A stretch of 64,000 nt of DNA from contig CALRNX020000015.1 of assembly GCA_943369665.1 (NCBI GenBank), positions 1 through 64,000 of the forward strand. The letters run 5' to 3'. Source of the DNA: UKL13-3 sp943369665. GTDB taxonomy: Bacteria; Bacteroidota; Bacteroidia; UKL13-3. Under the pieces are notes generated by a model, which was not told the origin of the DNA, made no database searches, and worked only from the letters and a program-made list of their open reading frames with translations. Below, in pieces: positions 20,626 to 29,407 of the stretch (its first letter is position 1; each line of letters begins with the position of its first letter). Both the position numbers and the translations under genes were made by a program.

Positions 20626-21996
20626 TTACTGTCCGAATCGTTCTCTCCACAATTGGTTAAACGATTTGTCGGCTACCTTAGGAAACTCTCTGCGTTCACC
20701 CCAAGCTGTTTTAAAAAACGAATTCAGCATAAACTGTTTGATGGAAGTTCCTTTGTTCATGTTTTTGCGTGCAAGCACAATTTTTTTCCAGCTAAACCAC
20801 ATTAGCTTTTCACTGTTTTTGAGCAAACCTGCGTTTACTGCATCGCGCCTGTTGCGCAATAAGTGATTGTGTAAATCTATTTTTACCGGACATACATCAG
20901 TACATTTTCCACACAAAGAAGATGCCTGGCTCAAATGCTTGTATTCATCCATTCCCCCCATGTGCGGTGTAATTACCGCTCCAATTGGACCAGCATAAGG
21001 AGTCCCATAAGCAGGTCCGCCAATAGTTTGAAATACCGGACAAACATTGCTGCATGCACCGCATTTGATGCATGTGAGCGCTTGTCGTTGTTCTGCTTGT
21101 GCTAATAAATTACTACGGCCATTATCGATCAGTATTACGATGAACTCTGAAGGACCATCTACATCTTCCGGCTGGCGTGGCCCAAAGAGTGTATTATAGG
21201 CCGTGAGTTGTTGTCCTGTGCCATGGCTTGACAACAATGGAAGTAATACATCAAGCTCATTTATGCTCGGAATAATTTTTTCAATCCCGGCCAATACAAT
21301 ATGCGTTTTCACAAAAGTAGTGCTCAACCTTGCGTTGCCTTCGTTTTCGGTAATGGATACCATCCCACTATCGGCAATCAGAAAATTGGCTCCGGTTATC
21401 CCAATATCGGCTTTGATAAATTTACCCCTCAATTCATTTCGCACATCATCACTTAACTCCTGAGCACTGGCATCAAGGGAAGAACTGATCGTATCGTTTA
21501 ACAATTGCGCTATATCCTGGCGGCTTTTATGCATTGCCGGTGTTACCGAATGATATGGGCGTTCACCTGCTTTATCAACGATAAATTCACCCAAATCCGT
21601 TTCATGAACCGTAACGTTTTTCTTCCGTAGATACGCATTCAGGCCAATTTCTTCGGCCATTGTTGTCTTGCTTTTGACTACTTCTGTAACATTTCGTTTC
21701 AACAATATTTGATCGATCTCATGTAATGCTGTTTGTGCATCACTTGCCCAAATCACTTTCCCCCCTTTTCGAATCACACTCGACTCAAACTCGATTAAGT
21801 ATTTATCCAGATTGTCAATTACTTTCCAGCGGATATATGCAGCACGTTCCTTTGCAAGTTCCAAGTTAGCATACTGTTCCCTACCATGAACCACAGCATT
21901 TTCATATTGCCTAACAGCAAATTGAACCTTATGCCGGGTCTCTTTATCGAAACTCAGCACTTCGGTAGTTGCTAAAAATTCTTCTTGCTTACGCAT
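20626..21996 (-). CDS. lutB: LutB-like iron-sulfur lactate utilisation protein
   Basis: 456 aa. The N-terminal two thirds is a LUD (DUF162) domain. The C-terminal third has two ferredoxin-type 4Fe-4S motifs, CIKCGACSNVCP (about residue 306) and CGKCTDVCP (about 359). This is the architecture of LutB/LldF, the electron-carrying subunit of the LutABC L-lactate dehydrogenase complex. The ATG (MRKQEEF) lies 26 nt downstream of the panC stop on the same strand, so the two are probably cotranscribed. Odd point: no LutA (CCG domain) or LutC neighbour is present here, so partners must be encoded elsewhere or the protein has another role. The assignment to the family is firm; the lactate role is inferred from the family. 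Confidence 0.88.
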   Translation of the reverse strand: MRKQEEFLATTEVLSFDKETRHKVQFAVRQYENAVVHGREQYANLELAKERAAYIRWKVIDNLDKYLIEFESSVIRKGGKVIWASDAQTALHEIDQILLKRNVTEVVKSKTTMAEEIGLNAYLRKKNVTVHETDLGEFIVDKAGERPYHSVTPAMHKSRQDIAQLLNDTISSSLDASAQELSDDVRNELRGKFIKADIGITGANFLIADSGMVSITENEGNARLSTTFVKTHIVLAGIEKIIPSINELDVLLPLLSSHGTGQQLTAYNTLFGPRQPEDVDGPSEFIVILIDNGRSNLLAQAEQRQALTCIKCGACSNVCPVFQTIGGPAYGTPYAGPIGAVITPHMGGMDEYKHLSQASSLCGKCTDVCPVKIDLHNHLLRNRRDAVNAGLLKNSEKLMWFSWKKIVLARKNMNKGTSIKQFMLNSFFKTAWGERREFPKVADKSFNQLWRERFGQ

Positions 21997-22022
21997 GTAT
22001 TCAAAGTAAACACAATCAATCT

Positions 22023-22871
22023 TTATTCTCCTAATAGGATATTATCAATTAACCGCACATTTCCACACCACAATGCAATTAATACTACATATTTTTTGCC
22101 CGCTTCAAATTCGGTCACAATATTCAATGTCTCAGCATCCACAATTTCCAGATATTCCAGCCTGAGCATCGGGCTCGTTAATAATAAATTCTTTGCCCTC
22201 AACAAAAGCCCTGAAACAGCTTCTCGGGAGAATTCGTCACGAATAAGAAAAAGCGCTCGTGAAATGAGCACTGCCTCCCTCCTTTCCGCTTCCGACAAGC
22301 GTAGGTTTCGTGAGCTCATGGCCAAACCATCCGGTTCACGTAATGTATCGCCCAGTACTATTGTAATAGGCAAATTAAAGAAACGTACCAATTCTTTAAC
22401 CACAGCACATTGCTGGTAATCCTTACGTCCGAAAAAGGCTTTATGAGGTTCAACAATTTCAAACAAACGTTTTACAATGGCAATAACTCCATCAAAATGC
22501 CCCGGCCGTGCAGCCCCTTCAAGGCTGTGTGTAATATTTCCCCAATGATAAGCCTCAATCGACTCTCCATTGGGATACATCTCCCTTATATCCGGATGAA
22601 ACAAAACATCACATCCACCTTGAGCCAGTTGTTGAATGTCACCTTCTATTGTCCGCGGATACTTTACCAGATCCTCCTTATTGTTAAATTGTGTTGGGTT
22701 AACAAATATGCTGCACACTGTAATATCGTTTACAGCTTTTGACTGCTGAATAAGCGAGAGATGCCCCTGGTGCAACGCGCCCATAGTTGGAACAAACCCG
22801 ATGGACTTGCCTGATAGCTTCTGAGCAGCTATAAATGCCCGCAAAGGAGCTATTTGAGTAAATAAAAACAA
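22023..22871 (-). CDS. panC: Pantothenate synthetase
   Basis: 282 aa. Pantoate-beta-alanine ligase: ATP-dependent condensation of pantoate with beta-alanine in coenzyme A biosynthesis, cytosolic. Diagnostic motifs are VPTMGALHQGHLSLI (HIGH-like ATP site), FVNPTQFN, FFGRKDYQQ and GLAMSSRNLRLS (KMSKS-like). Normal length for the family. The start is TTG at 22871: no in-frame ATG exists between an upstream TAG and the MGALHQGH motif, and starting there would remove the N-terminal strand. Divergent from the GT5 gene, an arrangement common in Bacteroidota; panD is not in this window. Confidence 0.95.
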   Translation of the reverse strand: MFLFTQIAPLRAFIAAQKLSGKSIGFVPTMGALHQGHLSLIQQSKAVNDITVCSIFVNPTQFNNKEDLVKYPRTIEGDIQQLAQGGCDVLFHPDIREMYPNGESIEAYHWGNITHSLEGAARPGHFDGVIAIVKRLFEIVEPHKAFFGRKDYQQCAVVKELVRFFNLPITIVLGDTLREPDGLAMSSRNLRLSEAERREAVLISRALFLIRDEFSREAVSGLLLRAKNLLLTSPMLRLEYLEIVDAETLNIVTEFEAGKKYVVLIALWCGNVRLIDNILLGE

Positions 22872-22941
22872 ACTAGTATTCTAATTATTAAGTAGTTAGC
22901 GTTTACACAAAAAAGAAATGGGCGGAATATTACTGAATTTC

Positions 22942-22970
22942 TTTGCAAAAGACGTAATTTTGTATACTTT
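22942..22970 (+). promoter_or_regulatory. Promoter of the GT5-DUF4270-aroF run
   Basis: TTTG (22942-22945), 17-nt spacer, TATACTTT (22963-22970), one base short of TAnnTTTG. The start site would fall a few bases before the ATG at 22988, giving a very short leader. Confidence 0.55.
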
Positions 22971-22987
22971 TTTTTAGCACAAAGTAT

Positions 22988-23806
22988 ATGTCCAAAAAGA
23001 AAATATTGTTCATTTCTTCGGAAATGACCCCATTCCTTCAAGTTAGTAGTGTAGGAGAATTAGCCAGACGACTTCCACAAGCCATCCAGGAAAAAGACAA
23101 CGAGATCAGGGTATTAATGCCTAGATTTGGTTGCATCAATGAGAGACGAAACAGACTACATGAGGTTGTTAGGCTTTCCGGAATCAATATTACCATTGAT
23201 GATAACGATAATCCGTTGACCATTAAGGTAGCATCATTGCAGGAAGCAAAAATGCAGGTATACTTCTTGGATAATGAGGATTATTTCCACCGCAAGTTTG
23301 TATACACAGACGAGAACAATAAATTTTATGGCGACAATGATGAACGTACAATTTTCTTCTGTAAAGGTGCGTTAGAAACCGTAAAAAAACTTGGATGGCA
23401 ACCGGATATTATCCATTGCCATGGATGGATGACCAGCTTAATTCCATTGTACATGAAAACCATTTACAAATCGGAGCCTGTGTTTAAAAATGCCAAAGTG
23501 GTGTATTCGGTATTCGAAAACCAATTTGAGTCGAGCTTAGGAAAAGAATTTGCACGCAAAGCAAGTTTAAATACGATCGACAATAAACAGACTTCAGGAT
23601 TAAGCGACTCTTCTTGTTCGGGCTTATACATGAGCGGCATTACCCATGCCGATGCAGTGGTAAAATGCAGTGATGAAATAGCTCCCGAGGTTACTACCTT
23701 TATGAAAAAACAAAAAGGTAAAATTATGATGGACCATACAAACAGTGAAGGATACGTTGAAGACTATATTAAGCTATATGACAGTTTGCTTGAAAGGCAG
23801 AATTAA
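22988..23806 (+). CDS. Short glycogen/starch synthase-like protein (GT5 N-terminal domain only)
   Basis: 272 aa matching only the N-terminal Rossmann half of GT5 glycogen synthases: KKILFISSEMTPF at the start, where the family has K-x-G-G, and a DIIHCHGWMTSLIPLYMKT block near residue 138. Full GlgA enzymes are about 470-550 aa and carry a second (GT1-type) domain with the ADP-glucose site, which is absent. The K-x-G-G loop reads QVSSVGEL, so the nucleotide-sugar-binding lysine is not evident. Proteins of this short type next to panC recur in Bacteroidota, so this is a distinct short family rather than a frameshift: the next frame encodes DUF4270. Enzymatic glycogen synthesis by this protein alone is doubtful. 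Confidence 0.85.
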   Translation: MSKKKILFISSEMTPFLQVSSVGELARRLPQAIQEKDNEIRVLMPRFGCINERRNRLHEVVRLSGINITIDDNDNPLTIKVASLQEAKMQVYFLDNEDYFHRKFVYTDENNKFYGDNDERTIFFCKGALETVKKLGWQPDIIHCHGWMTSLIPLYMKTIYKSEPVFKNAKVVYSVFENQFESSLGKEFARKASLNTIDNKQTSGLSDSSCSGLYMSGITHADAVVKCSDEIAPEVTTFMKKQKGKIMMDHTNSEGYVEDYIKLYDSLLERQN

Positions 23807-25166
23807 CTGTTTCGTTTTTCTATTTGTTGTTTGTTCCCTCCTTCTATGCTCATCGTGTCGCAAAAATGAAAATACGGTGGGTGATGATTTTGTAGGCGCT
23901 ATTGTTGGTTTTGATGTTCAATCAGTCGATACAGCTACAATTATTTCATATACCTCACTTGGCGATTCTTTTGCAACACAAAGTTCCACGTATTTTGTGC
24001 TGGGAGACCTGTATGATCCTGATTTTGGAAAATCCAATGCTACCATCATTACACAATACGCCCGACCGGATGAATCATTGGCCTCATGGGACAACCAAAA
24101 TATTACAACCATTGATTCGATTGTTCTCCAGATAAAATACCTGAATGGTACTTCTTATTATGGCAATAAGAGCACCTCTCAAACAATAAAAGTATATGAA
24201 CTTTTAGAAGACCTGAGTGCATCGGCAAACTATTATTCTAACAGGAAATACAGTTATAATCAATGGAGTCCTATTGGTACCTGGAACGGAAATTTCAACA
24301 ACCTTACCGATAGCGTAAAATATACTTATGCAGGAGCACAAGTTACTCTTGCTCCACATCTTCGGATCAAATTAGACGACCCTGCATATATTCAAAAATT
24401 TAAAAATGCTCCGGCAAGCACATTTGCATCAAGGGCCAATTTTAATGCTTACTTTAAGGGGTTGGTTATTTCTCCGGAAACAAGTCCCCTCATTCCTGAT
24501 CAGGGAACGATTGTTAACGTTGATCTAAGAAATGATAACCTTAATACAAACGTTATCACTTCCGTAGTCGTTTACTATGATAGTACTCAAAAAATAGAGT
24601 TCCCCATTTACGATGAAAAGAATATCAAGACGAATACCTTTAAACAAGAGCACTCCGTTATCATTCCGATTGAGCCTAGTTTGAACGGTACCCAACACGA
24701 TATCACTTACGTACAATCGATGGCTGGGCTCAAAACAAGAATTTTAATTCCTCATCTTTTTGATTTTGTCAAAAATCAAAATATCGCCATTAATGGCGCG
24801 GAAGTTATTATCCCAATAATGGACGGAAGCAATACGGGAACATACACTGTACCAACCCGGCTATTCTTATTTGATACCGACTCACTGGGTAGGATCAGTG
24901 AAAATGAAATTAAGGACTTTAATATTGTAGATGGCTACAGCAGTTACTACGATGGTAAGTTTAAGAGTACCAGCAACCAGTATTCCTTTAATATCATGAG
25001 GCATATTCAGCATTTACTTCGCGAATACAAAGAACATCAACTCAATTACAATTATGGTTTGTGTCTTTTTGTTCCCGAAAATTATGCCTTACCTGTAGGA
25101 AGGGCAAAATTGGATACACGCCCCGGAAAAATCAAACTAAAATTAAGCTACACTGTTATTAAGTAA
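23778..25166 (+). CDS. DUF4270 family lipoprotein
   Basis: 462 aa from the ATG at 23778, which overlaps the end of the GT5 gene by 29 nt; a GTG at 23745 would extend it by 11 residues. The N-terminus is a lipoprotein signal (FVFLFVVCSLLLCSSC, acylated Cys followed by RKNENTVGDD). Conserved DUF4270 features include the early VGDDFVG block and YFVLGDLYDPDFGKSNA. The family is widespread in Bacteroidota, usually in this position after the short GT5 gene, and has no established function. Extracytoplasmic, beta-rich. Only 3 nt separate it from the DAHP synthase gene, so it is in the same operon. Confidence 0.88.
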   Translation: MTVCLKGRINCFVFLFVVCSLLLCSSCRKNENTVGDDFVGAIVGFDVQSVDTATIISYTSLGDSFATQSSTYFVLGDLYDPDFGKSNATIITQYARPDESLASWDNQNITTIDSIVLQIKYLNGTSYYGNKSTSQTIKVYELLEDLSASANYYSNRKYSYNQWSPIGTWNGNFNNLTDSVKYTYAGAQVTLAPHLRIKLDDPAYIQKFKNAPASTFASRANFNAYFKGLVISPETSPLIPDQGTIVNVDLRNDNLNTNVITSVVVYYDSTQKIEFPIYDEKNIKTNTFKQEHSVIIPIEPSLNGTQHDITYVQSMAGLKTRILIPHLFDFVKNQNIAINGAEVIIPIMDGSNTGTYTVPTRLFLFDTDSLGRISENEIKDFNIVDGYSSYYDGKFKSTSNQYSFNIMRHIQHLLREYKEHQLNYNYGLCLFVPENYALPVGRAKLDTRPGKIKLKLSYTVIK

Positions 25167-25169
25167 GAA

Positions 25170-26189
25170 ATGATTATTAAGGTTAATACTTCCCATGAAA
25201 GTGAACTAAACGAATTGTTCAGCTATCTAAGAAAAGAGTCTCCTCATTTTCGTTTCATGCCTGCACAACAGATTATCGTTGCCCCTAAACTAACCAATTC
25301 CGAAATTGTACAATCCTTAAATGGGGTTACTGATATTATAACAATTGATACCCCATATCAATTGGCGCATAAAAACTGGAAATCCACTACATCCATAAAT
25401 GTAAAAGGTGTTACCATCAGCAATCATTCATTTACATTTATTGCCGGTCCTTGCAGCGTAGAAAGCGAAGACCATATTTTTAAAACTGCCGAATTTTTGC
25501 ATTCGCTTGGTGTAAAATTTATCAGGGGTGGAGCCTATAAGCCGCGTACTTCACCTTACTCATTCTTAGGATTAGGTAAAAAAGGACTTGAGTATCTGCA
25601 TAAAGCGGCCAAACAATATGACCTTAGGGTAGTGACGGAGATAATGGACCTGAGCCTTTTGGATGAAGTAATGGAATATGCCGATGTGCTGCAAGTAGGC
25701 AGTCGTAATATGCAAAATTTTTACATGCTCAATGAGCTTGGAAAAATTAACAAACCTGTTTTACTCAAAAGAGGAATGCATGCCAAAGTTGCCGAATGGC
25801 TTTTAGCAGCCGAATATGTTTTGAGTGGAGGAAATGATCATGTTATTTTATGCGAACGTGGTATCAGAAGTTTTGACCCCGAAAGCAGAAATGTTATGGA
25901 TGTTGGTGTTATCCCTCTGATAAAAGAATTGAGCCATTTACCCATAATAGCAGATCCAAGCCATGGAACAGGTGCTGCATCAAGGGTGCAACCAATGGCC
26001 TTGGCAAGTGCTGCTGCAGGAGCAAATGGCCTGATGATAGAAATACATCCGGAGCCTCAAAAAGCCCTTTCTGATAGCGCACAGGCAATTTCATTTGAGC
26101 AGTTTGCCCAACTCAAATACCGAGTTGATCTGTTATTAACAGCCACTGATGAAGATGCAAATGGTGTTTTGAAAGCACAAACATTATAG
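25170..26189 (+). CDS. aroF: 3-deoxy-7-phosphoheptulonate (DAHP) synthase, type I-beta
   Basis: 339 aa. It condenses phosphoenolpyruvate with erythrose 4-phosphate, the first step of the shikimate pathway. An N-terminal ferredoxin-like domain (about 1-75) of the type that gives allosteric control precedes the TIM barrel. Motifs are FIAGPCSVES, GGAYKPRTSPYSF, QVGSRNMQNF, KPVLLKRGM and ADPSHGTG, covering metal and PEP phosphate ligands. Architecture matches TIGR01361-type DAHP synthases of Gram-positives and Bacteroidota. It starts at the ATG 3 nt after the DUF4270 stop and lies 53 nt before glmS. Confidence 0.94.
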   Translation: MIIKVNTSHESELNELFSYLRKESPHFRFMPAQQIIVAPKLTNSEIVQSLNGVTDIITIDTPYQLAHKNWKSTTSINVKGVTISNHSFTFIAGPCSVESEDHIFKTAEFLHSLGVKFIRGGAYKPRTSPYSFLGLGKKGLEYLHKAAKQYDLRVVTEIMDLSLLDEVMEYADVLQVGSRNMQNFYMLNELGKINKPVLLKRGMHAKVAEWLLAAEYVLSGGNDHVILCERGIRSFDPESRNVMDVGVIPLIKELSHLPIIADPSHGTGAASRVQPMALASAAAGANGLMIEIHPEPQKALSDSAQAISFEQFAQLKYRVDLLLTATDEDANGVLKAQTL

Positions 26190-26242
26190 TATTTTTGAGG
26201 AATACCTCTTTTTAATTTAACCCATTCAAAACAAAAAAATAT

Positions 26243-28084
26243 ATGTGCGGAATTGTAGCATACATCGGTCATAGAGAAGCATACCCCATTGTAATAAAAG
26301 GTCTCAAGCGCCTGGAATACCGTGGATACGACAGTGCCGGTGTGGCTTTACTAAATGATAATAAGGATTTCCTGATCTACAAAAAAAGCGGAAAGGTGTC
26401 CGACTTAGAGACATCCGTTGCTCAACAAGATACGCAGGCTCATACCGGAATGGGACATACCCGCTGGGCTACCCATGGAGCACCCAATGATATTAATGCC
26501 CACCCGCATTTATCCCAAAACGGTGAATTTGCTATTATTCACAACGGTATTATTGAAAATTACGCTTCGCTCAAAAAAGCATTGACCGATAGAGGTCATG
26601 TTTTTAAAAGTGAAACCGATACCGAAGTATTGATCCACCTTATTGAAGAAATTGTTAACCACAATAAAGTAACATTTGAAGAAGCTGTGCGGATGGCATT
26701 AACACAAGTGGTGGGTGCATATGCCATTGTTATTTTATCAAATAAGGAACCCAATTACTTAATTGGAGCACGCAAAGGAAGCCCGATGGTAATTGGGGTG
26801 GGCGAAGGTGAACATTTTATAGCAAGTGATGCTACTCCTATTGTAGAATATACCCGCAATGTTATATACTTAAACGATGGTGAAATTGCGATTATCGATA
26901 ACCAAAAGCTAACGGTTAAAACAATAGATAATACCATCAAAACCCCCTATATTCAAGAATTGGAGATCAACCTTGAGAGTATTGAGAAAGGTGGCTTTGA
27001 TCATTTTATGATGAAAGAAATCTTTGAGCAACCACGTTCAATTCTCGACTCATTCAGAGGCCGTATCCATATCAACGAAGCTACCATTACCATGGCAGGA
27101 TTGGATATGTTTGAAGACAAGCTCAAAAACATTGAACGCATTATTATTGTCGGTTGTGGAACAAGTTGGCACGCGGGTTTGGTTGGAGAATATTTATTTG
27201 AAGATTTTGCACGTGTTCCTGTTGAAGTTGAATATGCTTCGGAATTCCGTTACCGCAACCCAATTATCAACGAAACAGATTTTGTGATCGCCATATCGCA
27301 AAGTGGTGAAACTGCCGATACCCTTGCTGCGCTTGAATTGGCAAAAAGCAAAGGGGCAACCATATTTGGTATTTGCAACGTGGTGGGATCATCTATTCCG
27401 CGTATGACTGATGCTGGCGCCTATACGCATGCCGGACCCGAAATTGGTGTGGCATCAACCAAAGCATTTACTGCTCAGGTTACCGCACTCACGTTAATGG
27501 CACTTTCAATTGCCCAAAAAAGAGGAACCATAACTACCCAACGTTTACGTGAATTGTTAACTGAATTGGAAACGATTCCGGCAAAAGTTGAAAAAACACT
27601 TGAGTCGAACGACTATATTAAAACCATCGCTGCGCAAATTAAAGATACCCGCAATGCCTTGTACCTCGGTCGCGGATATGGATTCCCGATTGCGTTGGAA
27701 GGAGCATTGAAATTGAAAGAAATTTCATACATCCATGCTGAAGGTTATCCTGCCGCGGAAATGAAACACGGACCAATTGCCTTGATCGATGAAGAAATGC
27801 CGGTAGTGGTAATTGCTACTCAACACAGCAATTACGAAAAAGTGATCAGCAATATCCAGGAAGTTCGTGCCCGTAAAGGAAAAGTGATTGCCATAGCCAC
27901 CAAAGGTGATGAACATATAAAAGAACAAGCCGACCATGTGATTTATATACCGGAATGTGAAGAAGCAATGTTGCCATTATTGGCTACCATTCCACTGCAA
28001 TTATTATCTTATCACATCGCAGTATTGCGTGAGTGTAATGTCGATCAGCCACGTAATCTGGCAAAGTCTGTTACTGTAGAATAA
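26243..28084 (+). CDS. glmS: Glutamine-fructose-6-phosphate aminotransferase (isomerising)
   Basis: 613 aa, the usual length. It makes glucosamine 6-phosphate for peptidoglycan and lipid A. The class II glutaminase domain begins MCGIVAYIGH, with Cys2 as the N-terminal nucleophile after Met removal, followed by GHTRWATHG and HNGIIENY. Two SIS sugar-isomerase domains follow (GCGTSWHAG, SQSGETADT; LGRGYGFPIALEGALKLKE), ending in the conserved LAKSVTVE. The 5' leader is short (53 nt) and no glmS ribozyme-like structure was recognised. Followed by a strong terminator at 28106-28140. Confidence 0.97.
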   Translation: MCGIVAYIGHREAYPIVIKGLKRLEYRGYDSAGVALLNDNKDFLIYKKSGKVSDLETSVAQQDTQAHTGMGHTRWATHGAPNDINAHPHLSQNGEFAIIHNGIIENYASLKKALTDRGHVFKSETDTEVLIHLIEEIVNHNKVTFEEAVRMALTQVVGAYAIVILSNKEPNYLIGARKGSPMVIGVGEGEHFIASDATPIVEYTRNVIYLNDGEIAIIDNQKLTVKTIDNTIKTPYIQELEINLESIEKGGFDHFMMKEIFEQPRSILDSFRGRIHINEATITMAGLDMFEDKLKNIERIIIVGCGTSWHAGLVGEYLFEDFARVPVEVEYASEFRYRNPIINETDFVIAISQSGETADTLAALELAKSKGATIFGICNVVGSSIPRMTDAGAYTHAGPEIGVASTKAFTAQVTALTLMALSIAQKRGTITTQRLRELLTELETIPAKVEKTLESNDYIKTIAAQIKDTRNALYLGRGYGFPIALEGALKLKEISYIHAEGYPAAEMKHGPIALIDEEMPVVVIATQHSNYEKVISNIQEVRARKGKVIAIATKGDEHIKEQADHVIYIPECEEAMLPLLATIPLQLLSYHIAVLRECNVDQPRNLAKSVTVE

Positions 28085-28105
28085 TTAGAAAACCTTTTAT
28101 ACATA

Positions 28106-28140
28106 AAAAAGCCATCTCGCGTAATGCAAGATGGCTTTTT
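28106..28140. terminator. Bidirectional terminator between glmS and the convergent small gene
   Basis: A perfect 12-bp stem AAAAAGCCATCT / AGATGGCTTTTT (28106-28117 with 28129-28140). The A and T runs flank both sides, so it can serve glmS on + and the 100-aa gene on -. Confidence 0.9.
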
Positions 28141-28163
28141 TATGAATTGGATCTGAAACAGAA

Positions 28164-28466
28164 TTACTCAAGATTCACGCTGTATATCGCGTGCATCGGC
28201 ACAAACGTTTTTCCTTCAAGTGCAATCCCGCTTTCGTTCATTCCTACAATTTTTGTATAAAGCCTTCTGAAACCTTTGGTTGTATCTACTACTAATAATG
28301 TTTTTACCAGTTTGCTTCCCGAAAGTGTTACTGCTTTTTCCAGTGCAACGAAACGTACCCGGATATCTTCAGGACGTGTGTAAAGTTCATTGGATGGATA
28401 TTGGTAACCCGACAATTCACTCTCGGTGATTTGTTGTATGTCTCTTAAATTTAATGCTGTATCCAT
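28164..28466 (-). CDS. Small conserved-looking hypothetical protein, 100 aa
   Basis: 100-aa soluble protein with no signal peptide or membrane segment. It has a mixed helix then beta pattern: MDTALNLRDIQQITESELS (amphipathic helix) then YTRPEDIRVRFVALEKAV and a strand-rich half ending FVPMHAIYSVNLE. Family not recognised. Reading frame is intact and codon use resembles its neighbours. It lies downstream of sodB on the same strand, separated by a 77-nt inverted repeat, and ends at the shared glmS terminator. Confidence 0.72.
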   Translation of the reverse strand: MDTALNLRDIQQITESELSGYQYPSNELYTRPEDIRVRFVALEKAVTLSGSKLVKTLLVVDTTKGFRRLYTKIVGMNESGIALEGKTFVPMHAIYSVNLE

Positions 28467-28524
28467 TTTTTGTATTTAGCCGCAAATCAGGCTAAAGTAT
28501 ATTTTATGTATTTTGAGAATATGA

Positions 28525-28601
28525 CCACAGATTAACACTGAAAGTTATTCATGCCTTCTGTGAAAATTTCACTGAAGTAAAAAGTCAGTGCCAATCTGTG
28601 G
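28525..28601. repeat. Long imperfect inverted repeat (REP/MITE-like) between sodB and the 100-aa gene
   Basis: CCACAGATT (28525-28533) pairs with AATCTGTGG (28593-28601), and inside it CACTGA (28536-28541) pairs with TCAGTG (28585-28590) with symmetric two-base internal loops. The loop contains the palindrome GTGAAAATTTCAC (28560-28572). CCACAGATTAACAC-type sequences recur as interspersed repeats in several bacterial phyla, which is why a repeat origin is suggested. It may also act as the sodB terminator. Confidence 0.7.
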
Positions 28602-28618
28602 CAAATAATTTTAGGTTC

Positions 28619-29224
28619 TTATAATGCAGCTTCAAATCTGCGGCTTACTTCGTCCCAGTTTACTACATTCCAAAATGCAGCGCAATAATCAGGTCTGCGA
28701 TTTTGGTAATTTAAATAGTATGCATGTTCCCACACATCCAATCCCAGAATTGGCGTTCCATTGCAATCGGTTACCACATCCATTAAAGGGTTATCCTGAT
28801 TAGGTGTCGAACAAATTTTCAGTTTTCCTTTCTCAACACATAACCAAGCCCAGCCCGAACCAAAACGTGTGGTGGCAGCTTTGTTAAACTCCTCTTTCAT
28901 TTTATCCATTCCCCCAAGGTCGGCTGCAATTGCAGCTTCAAGTTTAGCCGAAGGCTTGCCCGGAATTCCGCTCAAGATTGTCCAAAACAAAGAGTGGTTG
29001 TAATGACCACCTCCGTTATTGCGCACAGCAGCAGGATATTTGCTGATGTTTTTGCAAATTTCTTCAATCGATAATTTTTCAGCATCAGTTCCTGCAATAG
29101 CATTGTTTAAATTAGTAACGTATGCGTTGTGATGTTTGCCATGATGAATTTCCATTGTACGTGCATCAATATGCGGCTCAAGTGCTGTGTACTCGTAAGG
29201 TAATTTAGGTAGTTCGAATGCCAT
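28619..29224 (-). CDS. sodB: Superoxide dismutase (Fe/Mn family)
   Basis: 201 aa cytosolic enzyme converting superoxide to O2 and H2O2. Metal ligands are visible: His27 (EIHHGKHH), His77 (GGGHYNHSLFW), Asp163 and His167 (LDVWEHAYYLNY). FGSGWAWL and the WNVVNWDEVSRRF C-terminus are typical. Fe versus Mn preference cannot be decided; enzymes of this type in Bacteroidota can be cambialistic. The ATG is preceded by an AT-rich leader, with a possible operator hairpin at 29264-29290. Confidence 0.96.
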   Translation of the reverse strand: MAFELPKLPYEYTALEPHIDARTMEIHHGKHHNAYVTNLNNAIAGTDAEKLSIEEICKNISKYPAAVRNNGGGHYNHSLFWTILSGIPGKPSAKLEAAIAADLGGMDKMKEEFNKAATTRFGSGWAWLCVEKGKLKICSTPNQDNPLMDVVTDCNGTPILGLDVWEHAYYLNYQNRRPDYCAAFWNVVNWDEVSRRFEAAL

Positions 29225-29263
29225 AATGTTTAAATATTAATTGTTTTGGGTAATAGTAAATTC

Positions 29264-29290
29264 ATTCTATCGGCTAAGGCCAAATAGAAT
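29264..29290. promoter_or_regulatory. Dyad between sodB and the DUF308 gene, possible operator
   Basis: ATTCTAT (29264-29270) and ATAGAAT (29284-29290) flank an inner GGC-TAAG-GCC hairpin in the divergent intergenic region. A role as a regulator site or mRNA leader hairpin for sodB is only inferred. Confidence 0.35.
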
Positions 29291-29407
29291 AGCGAATATA
29301 GTTGAATTCTATCTTTTAACACTTCAACAGGTATTATGTTTACATGATTCTTTTTAGTGCTTTGACAATTAAATAGTTTATGTAATTTCACTAAAAATTA
29401 ACCGCTT

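Noticed and set aside
22988..25166. Frameshift splitting a full-length glycogen synthase
   Set aside because: The downstream frame encodes a lipoprotein signal and DUF4270, not the missing GT domain; the short form is typical of this locus in Bacteroidota.
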